From an uncultured Gemmatimonadales bacterium (lineage in GTDB: Bacteria > Gemmatimonadota > Gemmatimonadetes > Longimicrobiales > Gaopeijiaceae): DNA of 7,177 nucleotides. Of this stretch, positions 1 through 4,263 are shown one piece after another. The translations under genes were made by a program, and so were the position numbers. Each line of letters begins with the position of its first letter. Position 1 is the stretch's first letter. The notes beneath the pieces were generated by a model. That model was not told the DNA's origin. It ran no database searches and saw nothing but the letters and a program-made list of their open reading frames with translations. The stretch lies in assembly GCA_937983085.1 (NCBI GenBank), contig CALJKZ010000575.1, positions 1 through 7,177 on the forward strand, written 5' to 3'.

Positions 1-2395
1 ACAGGCGGATCCCTATCTCCCCGAACCGTCGTCGCACGTCAAACGCCGTGAGGCCGTAGACGCCCACCAGCGCCATCACCAGGCCGATGACGGCAAAGAC
101 CGACAGGAGCTGGAGGTTGAAGCGCGGCTCGGCAACGGCTCGCTGGAGATGCGCGGTCAGGGGAGCCACCTCGCCGATGGGCAGTCCGGGCACCGCCTCC
201 GCCACCCGGGCGCGGATTGCGGGTGCCACCACGTCGACGCTTACCCCGTCCACGCGGAGGACCATGGTCATGGTGCCCCACGGGATCTGCCGGTGGGGTC
301 GGTAGACGATGGGTGACGGAACCTCGTCCAGCGCGACGTCGCGCAGGTCTTCCACCACACCCACCACCGTCATGCGGCTCCCGTCCGGGTCGTTCCATAC
401 CATCAGTCGACCGATGGGATCGGCGTCGCCCCACAGGGCGCTCGCCAGGCTACGGCCGATGACAACGGGCGTTCCGTCGTCCCATCCGTCGGTGGACAGG
501 AACGACCGCCCGGCCTCGAGTTCCATTCCCATGGCTTCGAAGAAGCCGGGAGTGACAACCCGCCAATGGATGGGCGTGAAGTCCTCGGCCCGGTCGGGCA
601 TGTCGCTCTCGGCCGCGACGAAGTTGGCCAGGGCGTAGCCCGAGAAGGGCTCGACCGCGGTGGCACCGGGGGCCGTCACACCCGGGATGGAGGTGATGGC
701 CTCACGAAGCCGGGGCCCCAGCGCTCCGCGCGTGCCCCAGGCCCACGATGCGTCGGGCATGTTCACCGAGAAGGCGATGGTGCTTTCGGCCTCGAAGCCC
801 GGGTCGACGCTGGTGAGTTCAACGAAGGAGCGCAGCAGGAGGCCCGTGCCCGCAAGGAGGACCACCGTGAGCGCCACCTGCCCGCCTACGAAGGCCGAGC
901 GGAGAAGCCGACCGGCGTCCGAGTCTCGGCCCCGAACGCTTCCCATGGTCGAGCCGAGACGGTCGCGCCGAAGTTGAACGGCGGGTGCGAGACCACATGC
1001 CACCGTAGCCAGACCGGCCGCCGCCACGCCCACGAGCACCGCCCGTCCGTCGAGGGTGGCGGTGTCCAGCCGCGGAATGCGAGCAGCGCCCATGGCCTTC
1101 ACCACCGGCAGGGCCACGTACGCCGCCGCGATCCCCAGCGATCCCCCCAGGAGGGCGAGGAGCCCCGACTCGGTGAACAACTGGCCCACCAGACGCGCCC
1201 GGCTCGCACCGAGGGCAGCCCGCAGTGCCATTTCGCTGCGGCGGATGGTGGCCCGTACCATGAGCAGGTTGGAGACGTTGACGCACGCCATGAGCAACAG
1301 GACCAGCGCAGCGATGAGCAGCACGAGACCGGCCTGCTCCACGCTGGTCCCCACGAGGATCTCCCGAGAGGTCAGGATGTGCGTGCCCCACCCTAGGTCC
1401 GCGCCGTGCAGCTGGCTCAGCCGCTCCTGGACCTGGGCGAGCTCGGCGGAAGCCGTGTCCAGCGTCGTCCCCGGCGCCAGACGCGCCACAACGTCCAGGT
1501 AGTGATCCCCACGGTTGAAGGACGGGTCGGCCGCCATGGGAACGAAGAACGGGGTGTCGCCGGTGAGGACGGTCATGCTCTCCGGCAGGACACCCACGAC
1601 CTCCAAGCGGGTGCCGTCGATGTCGACCGTCGCGCCCAGGGCAGCCGGATCCGCGCCGAAGTCCGTGGTCCACGCCCCGTGCCCGAGGAGGAGGACCGGC
1701 GCGGGCATGGCCGGCCGGTCCTCCTCAGCGGTGAAGGCACGGCCCAACGCCGGGCTGACGCCCAGGACGGAAAGCAGGTTGTGGCTGATGCGCATGACGG
1801 AGACCGCTCGCGGCTGGTCCGACGTCCGCATAGTGCCGTCCACCCGCTGGTACGCGGCCACGTCGTCGAACGATGCGACCTCGTCACGCCAGTCCAGGAA
1901 GACCGCCTCCGACACCGAGAAGCGGTCGCCATCCGGCGTCAGCATCTCGGCGAAGACCACATCGTCGGGCTCCGCGAAGGGAAGCGGCTCGAAGACCACT
2001 GCGCCCACGACGCTGGCGATGGTCACCGCCGCACCGATCCCCAGGAGGAGGGTGAGGACCGCCGTCGCCGCGAAGCCTGGAGCCCGGAGCGCCTGACGCA
2101 AGGCCCATCGGAGGTCCTGGCGTGTGACTTCCGCGACGCCGCCCCGTCGAACCTGGCGGGCGTGCTCGCGCTTCACTTCGCGGCTCTCGGACTTGATGCG
2201 CTCCGTGTCACCGAACTCGGCGCGCGCCTGGCGCGCCGCCTCGTCGGGGGACATGCCGCCGGCCACGAGGTCGTCCACGCGATGGGCGAGATGGGCTTCG
2301 ATCTCCGCGGCGATGTCCTCGTCGCGGACCCGGTCGCCAGCCTTGGTCCCCTCGAGGGGGGAGCGGGTTGGCCGTCGATGATTAGGGTCGTTCAT
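1..2395 (-). CDS. ADOP-type ABC transporter permease (MacB/FtsX fold), C-terminus cut by window edge
   Basis: Integral-membrane permease of the ADOP class (acidobacterial duplicated orphan permease), resembling a fused pair of MacB/FtsX permease units and encoded without its own ATPase. I translated the minus strand from the ATG at 2395 and found 798 codons with no stop up to the edge. Residues about 28-63 form the helical permease-prefix domain (EAHLAHRVDDLVAGG...SPDEAARQARAEFGD). A first transmembrane helix (about 107-134, LLLGIGAAVTIASVV) leads into a MacB-like extracytoplasmic domain (about 135-350). Helices follow at about 354-379, 407-432, 451-474 and 499-523. A second extracytoplasmic domain (about 524-757) precedes a helix at about 761-784. 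Family members are usually 800-880 aa, so the last two helices probably lie outside the window. The start overlaps the padR stop as ATGA, with GAGG seven bases upstream, so the two are translationally coupled. The substrate cannot be told from sequence; MacB-like export or a mechanotransmission role is inference. Confidence 0.93.
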   Translation of the reverse strand, partial: MNDPNHRRPTRSPLEGTKAGDRVRDEDIAAEIEAHLAHRVDDLVAGGMSPDEAARQARAEFGDTERIKSESREVKREHARQVRRGGVAEVTRQDLRWALRQALRAPGFAATAVLTLLLGIGAAVTIASVVGAVVFEPLPFAEPDDVVFAEMLTPDGDRFSVSEAVFLDWRDEVASFDDVAAYQRVDGTMRTSDQPRAVSVMRISHNLLSVLGVSPALGRAFTAEEDRPAMPAPVLLLGHGAWTTDFGADPAALGATVDIDGTRLEVVGVLPESMTVLTGDTPFFVPMAADPSFNRGDHYLDVVARLAPGTTLDTASAELAQVQERLSQLHGADLGWGTHILTSREILVGTSVEQAGLVLLIAALVLLLMACVNVSNLLMVRATIRRSEMALRAALGASRARLVGQLFTESGLLALLGGSLGIAAAYVALPVVKAMGAARIPRLDTATLDGRAVLVGVAAAGLATVACGLAPAVQLRRDRLGSTMGSVRGRDSDAGRLLRSAFVGGQVALTVVLLAGTGLLLRSFVELTSVDPGFEAESTIAFSVNMPDASWAWGTRGALGPRLREAITSIPGVTAPGATAVEPFSGYALANFVAAESDMPDRAEDFTPIHWRVVTPGFFEAMGMELEAGRSFLSTDGWDDGTPVVIGRSLASALWGDADPIGRLMVWNDPDGSRMTVVGVVEDLRDVALDEVPSPIVYRPHRQIPWGTMTMVLRVDGVSVDVVAPAIRARVAEAVPGLPIGEVAPLTAHLQRAVAEPRFNLQLLSVFAVIGLVMALVGVYGLTAFDVRRRFGEIGIRL

Positions 2396-2733
2396 CGTCC
2401 TGCCTCACGAGCCGGGTCCATGACCCGACCGACCGCGGCGACGTACTCGTTCCAGCTCCGGGCCTGCGTGTCCAGCGCTTCCCGGCCGGCCTCGGTGAGC
2501 TCGTAGAACTTCGCCCGCCGATTGTTCTCCGAGACGCCCCAACTCGCTTCGATCCAGCCCTTCCCCCCGCTGCGATGCAGCGCCGGACAGCGGCCCCCCT
2601 CCTCGCCCTGAAGTACGTCGTCGCACGAGTCCTTGATGGCCCGCGCGATCTGGTAGCCGTGGCGTGGCCCGCCGGCCAGCGTCCGAAGGACGAGGAGGTC
2701 GAGGGTGCCCTGCAGGATGTCGAGACGGGTCAT
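2392..2733 (-). CDS. PadR-family transcriptional regulator (ADOP-associated type), with a diverged signature segment
   Basis: A 113-aa winged-helix DNA-binding protein of the PadR family, closest in pattern to the short regulators found beside ADOP permeases in Acidobacteriota. The N-terminus (DILQGTLDLLVLRTLAGGPRHGYQIARAI, residues 5-33 with short gaps in this quote's context) and the segment 59-84 (GWIEASWG, SENNRRAKFYELTEAGR) fit the family very well. The intervening stretch 37-57 does not: the family pattern EEGxLYPALHRLExxGWI appears here as EEGGRCPALHRSGGKGWI. The conserved Leu-Tyr before Pro and the Leu-Glu after His-Arg are therefore lost, although the frame is kept on both sides. The start ATG at 2733 gives the normal N-terminus; no good Shine-Dalgarno precedes it. 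Proteins of this group usually repress their own operon. Two copies of a 19-bp element upstream and the ATGA overlap with the permease support the same arrangement here. Whether the altered wing still binds DNA is uncertain. Confidence 0.9.
   Translation of the reverse strand: MTRLDILQGTLDLLVLRTLAGGPRHGYQIARAIKDSCDDVLQGEEGGRCPALHRSGGKGWIEASWGVSENNRRAKFYELTEAGREALDTQARSWNEYVAAVGRVMDPAREAGR
2403..2406 (-). promoter_or_regulatory. Ribosome binding site of the ADOP permease, inside the padR coding end
   Basis: The minus strand reads GAGG, seven bases, then the ATG at 2395. The site lies in the last codons of padR, and the padR stop (TGA at 2394-2392) overlaps the permease start codon by two bases. 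This fixes the permease start and implies co-translation with padR. Confidence 0.7.
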
Positions 2734-2751
2734 GGATGCGCTCGCTGGTGT

Positions 2752-2770
2752 TCCCCTAAGATGTCAAGGG
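2752..2770. repeat. 19-bp element, padR-proximal copy: candidate PadR operator
   Basis: Reads TCCCCTAAGATGTCAAGGG on the plus strand. It matches the copy at 2786-2804 at 18 of 19 positions. The outer bases CCCCT...AAGGG give an imperfect dyad around a non-symmetric centre. It ends 18 bp before the padR start codon. On the minus strand it contains TTGACA, identical to a consensus -35 hexamer, but no credible -10 hexamer sits 16-18 bp downstream, so an operator is more likely than a promoter. Confidence 0.6.
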
Positions 2771-2771
2771 A

Positions 2772-2801
2772 ACGATGGCGAGGACTCCCCTAAGGTGTCA
2801 A
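2772..2801 (-). promoter_or_regulatory. Possible padR promoter
   Basis: On the minus strand, TTGACA (2801-2796, within the distal repeat) is followed after 18 bp by CATCGT (2777-2772), which matches TATAAT at three of six positions. If real, the distal repeat would cover the -35 and the proximal repeat would lie just downstream of the -10, a good layout for repression. The weak -10 and the general GC-richness keep this tentative. Confidence 0.3.
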
Positions 2802-2804
2802 GGG
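2786..2804. repeat. 19-bp element, distal copy: candidate PadR operator
   Basis: Reads TCCCCTAAGGTGTCAAGGG on the plus strand, differing from the proximal copy only at position 10 (G for A). The two copies are in the same orientation and their starts are 34 bp apart, close to three helical turns. This copy has stronger symmetry because two further G residues follow (CCCCT...AGGGG). It starts 16 bp from the exbD stop codon. It could be the first site of a tandem operator controlling padR and the permease. Confidence 0.6.
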
Positions 2805-2820
2805 GGAAAGGGAGGCTGGC

Positions 2821-3237
2821 CTACCGCCCCGCCTCCAGCGCCTGCAGCGAGATCCGGGTGGCTCCTGCCGATTGAAGCGCATCGAGGACGTCGATCATGG
2901 CCCCATACGCCACATCTTCACCGGTCTTCACCGCGGCGATGAGCCCGGGCCGCGAAATGACCGTCGATCGCCAGATGTCGGCGACCTCGTCGGGTCGCAC
3001 GAGGCTCGTGTTCGGGCTCGACCCGTAACGCACGGCTACCCGGTTCTCCGCCTCGATGAGGAGATGGAGGACGTTCTCCGAGGACACGGGCGACTCGCCC
3101 TCGGGGAGCACGAGCGCCAGTCCGCGATCCTTGGGGAAGACCGTGGTCACCAAGAAGAAGACGAGGAGGAGGAAGGCCACGTCCGCCATGGAGGAGGTAG
3201 GGATGGACTCCTGGGGCTTGCGGCTGGCGTGCAGCAT
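2821..3237 (-). CDS. exbD: ExbD/TolR-family biopolymer transport protein
   Basis: A 138-aa inner-membrane protein of the ExbD/TolR family, the partner of ExbB/TolQ proton-driven motors that energise TonB-dependent uptake or outer-membrane upkeep. A short cytoplasmic N-terminus (residues 1-16, KPQESIPTSS) leads into one transmembrane helix, about 17-33 (MADVAFLLLVFFLVTTV). Its Asp19 occupies the place of the proton-carrying aspartate of the family. The rest (about 34-138) is the periplasmic domain, starting with the LPEGE segment often seen in Bacteroidota- and Gemmatimonadota-type ExbD. Length is normal. The ATG at 3237 is supported by GGAGG six bases upstream. No exbB, tolQ or tonB lies in the window: upstream is a divergent membrane-protein gene, and downstream, after 87 bp, padR. 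ExbD may therefore work with a motor encoded elsewhere. ExbD and TolR cannot be separated on this evidence. Confidence 0.92.
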   Translation of the reverse strand: MLHASRKPQESIPTSSMADVAFLLLVFFLVTTVFPKDRGLALVLPEGESPVSSENVLHLLIEAENRVAVRYGSSPNTSLVRPDEVADIWRSTVISRPGLIAAVKTGEDVAYGAMIDVLDALQSAGATRISLQALEAGR

Positions 3238-3243
3238 GGACGG

Positions 3244-3248
3244 CCTCC
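3244..3248 (-). promoter_or_regulatory. Ribosome binding site of exbD
   Basis: GGAGG on the minus strand, six bases before the ATG at 3237. It is a strong Shine-Dalgarno sequence that fixes the exbD start. Confidence 0.8.
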
Positions 3249-3341
3249 GGCGCTCGGGTCGTTTTAGGGAGCTACGAGCCGGACGGGGAGACCCTTACGC
3301 ACCCACCATCACGAACCACTGTCCCGGGGTCTGCGCTTGCC

Positions 3342-3358
3342 ACTCGCCAATTGCGAGT
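3342..3358. promoter_or_regulatory. Perfect dyad in the promoter region of the membrane-protein gene: candidate operator
   Basis: ACTCGC and GCGAGT form perfect 6-bp arms around the 5-bp centre CAATT. The dyad lies between the candidate -35 (TTGCCA) and -10 (TAGGAT) hexamers and about 35 bp before the start at 3393. Its core resembles the palindrome just before the kinase gene at 4250-4260. Position suggests a repressor site; there is no direct evidence of what binds it. Confidence 0.35.
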
Positions 3359-3376
3359 AGGATGTTGGCGGGATTC

Positions 3377-3386
3377 GGAGGAGGGG
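3377..3386 (+). promoter_or_regulatory. Ribosome binding site choosing the 3393 start
   Basis: GGAGGAGGGG ends six bases before the ATG at 3393. It is the strongest Shine-Dalgarno stretch in the window. It makes this ATG the start rather than the in-frame TTG at 3351, from which the site would lie inside the coding sequence. Confidence 0.8.
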
Positions 3387-3392
3387 CCGCCC

Positions 3393-4016
3393 ATGGAAGT
3401 CATTCGCATCGCCTCCCGCGCGCTGACGTGGGCTTCACTCACCGGAGCGCTCGCGTGCTCCGTTGCGTGGTGGCTTACAGGGGCGGATCTCGAGCCGGCG
3501 GTGAACACGCTGCTGATCTTGAGCGCGATCTCCGGGCTCTTCATCGAGCGCTGGGTCCGGCGACTCAGTCGGAGAAGAGAACTGCTGCATGCTCTGCTCC
3601 ACGAGCTCCTGGTGAACCAGAGGATCCTCGAGAACCCGCTCCTTGATCGTGACGCTGAGCTCCCCAACGAGCCGCAGGCTCTACCCCCCCTCGTCCTCGG
3701 CGTGGTCGAATCGGCCCTTGCATCCGGGGCTCTGATGGACCGGAGCGACCGCGAGCTCTTTCGTCATCTTCATCTTTGGCGTGCCCGAGCTCGCCAGCTC
3801 AACCGGAGAATGGAGATCACCGAAGACCGGATGAACCTCGACCGATCCCCAGATCTCGTGGGCGAAAGCCTCGAGGTCCTTCGGTACGGTCGTACTCTGA
3901 AGCGCGCCCGGAGAGAAATGGACCGACTCTTGGGCTTGCTTACGACTCTGTATCCATCGGAGGTCGGGCCTGTGCCTACCAAAGAAAGCTTCTTGGATCA
4001 CAGCGAGGGCGAGTAG
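3393..4016 (+). CDS. Hypothetical membrane protein with two N-terminal helices and a charged helical tail
   Basis: I do not recognise this 207-aa protein. Two hydrophobic segments sit at the N-terminus, about 10-28 (LTWASLTGALACSVAWWL) and 36-51 (AVNTLLILSAISGLFI), separated by a short acidic turn. A strongly basic stretch follows (53-61, RWVRRLSRR), which by the positive-inside rule puts the remaining 150 or so residues in the cytoplasm. That part is rich in Leu, Arg and Glu and looks almost wholly helical, with charged stretches such as LHLWRARARQLNRRMEITEDR and GRTLKRARREMDRLLGLL that could form coiled coils or bind a partner. There are no cysteine pairs, enzyme motifs or nucleotide-binding loops. 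Start chosen from the strong ribosome binding site. It is divergent from exbD and same-strand with the kinase, but 247 bp ahead of it, so an operon with the kinase is doubtful. The gene looks real from its ribosome binding site, membrane pattern and coherent composition. Confidence 0.8.
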   Translation: MEVIRIASRALTWASLTGALACSVAWWLTGADLEPAVNTLLILSAISGLFIERWVRRLSRRRELLHALLHELLVNQRILENPLLDRDAELPNEPQALPPLVLGVVESALASGALMDRSDRELFRHLHLWRARARQLNRRMEITEDRMNLDRSPDLVGESLEVLRYGRTLKRARREMDRLLGLLTTLYPSEVGPVPTKESFLDHSEGE

Positions 4017-4263
4017 CGCGGCCAGGACCCGGCGACAACCGGCTTCCCACGTGGCCGCACAGGGGTATCCGGAATACGAGCGTTTCATGAGGCCGAAGTA
4101 GCGAGCCGCAGCGCGATCCGTGAGGCTAGCGTGATCCACCAGGGCCTGGAATGCCGGCTCGTTGCGAGCGGGTCATGCCGAACGACGTCTGCTCCATCCT
4201 CCTGGTATCAGCGCGTCTTCCCGCCGCTTGCTGAAACTCGCCGTCGTTTCGCAAGTTGCGCGC
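4017..4263. other. Intergenic region ahead of the kinase gene
   Basis: These 247 bases hold no gene I can support. The kinase frame stays open back to an ATG at 4162, but the extra 34 residues are arginine-rich, do not look like the family and are not needed. No clear sigma-70 promoter or terminator hairpin was found; the one distinct element is the palindrome at 4250-4260. Confidence 0.5.
4250..4260. promoter_or_regulatory. Palindrome immediately before the kinase start codon
   Basis: CGCAA-G-TTGCG is a perfect palindrome with 5-bp arms, ending three bases before the ATG at 4264, where a Shine-Dalgarno sequence would be expected. No purine-rich ribosome binding site is present. It matches the core of the dyad before the upstream gene (CGCCAATTGCG at 3345-3355) at 9 of 11 positions. 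It could be an operator, a small hairpin or chance. Confidence 0.3.

Larger units (their letters stand above)
3238..3392. promoter_or_regulatory. Divergent intergenic region between exbD and the membrane-protein gene
   Basis: This 155-bp gap must hold the promoters of two divergent genes. For the plus-strand gene, TTGCCA (3337-3342) and TAGGAT (3358-3363) look like -35 and -10 hexamers, but the 15-bp spacer is short. No convincing promoter for exbD could be picked out on the minus strand. Confidence 0.4.

Noticed and set aside
566..1396. Long plus-strand open frame (276 codons) opposite the permease
   Set aside because: It lies wholly antisense to the ADOP permease, whose protein matches its family throughout. 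The antisense product is rich in Arg, Gly, His and Pro with no domain pattern. GC-rich genes commonly leave such open shadow frames.
819..1673. Minus-strand open frame of 284 codons in a second frame of the permease
   Set aside because: It overlaps the permease in another frame on the same strand. Only the frame starting at 2395 gives permease helices and MacB-like domains.
1406..2506. Plus-strand open frame of 366 codons across the permease start and padR end
   Set aside because: It is antisense to two recognised genes, lacks any family resemblance and has the composition of a shadow frame.
2563..2625. Compensated frameshift as the cause of the odd PadR segment
   Set aside because: PALHR in the middle of the segment is still in the normal frame and total length is unchanged, so substitutions explain it better than paired indels.
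3351..3392. TTG start at 3351 for the membrane protein
   Set aside because: It would place the strong GGAGGAGGGG ribosome binding site inside the gene and lies within the promoter dyad. The ATG at 3393 has ideal spacing.
3681..4139. Minus-strand open frame of 152 codons opposite the membrane-protein gene
   Set aside because: It is antisense to a gene with a strong ribosome binding site and clear membrane topology. It shows no family pattern and no ribosome binding site that I could recognise.
4162..4263. Upstream extension of the kinase to an ATG at 4162
   Set aside because: The extra 34 residues are Arg-rich and unlike kinase N-termini; MSDP...RYRVER from 4264 is the family's usual beginning.
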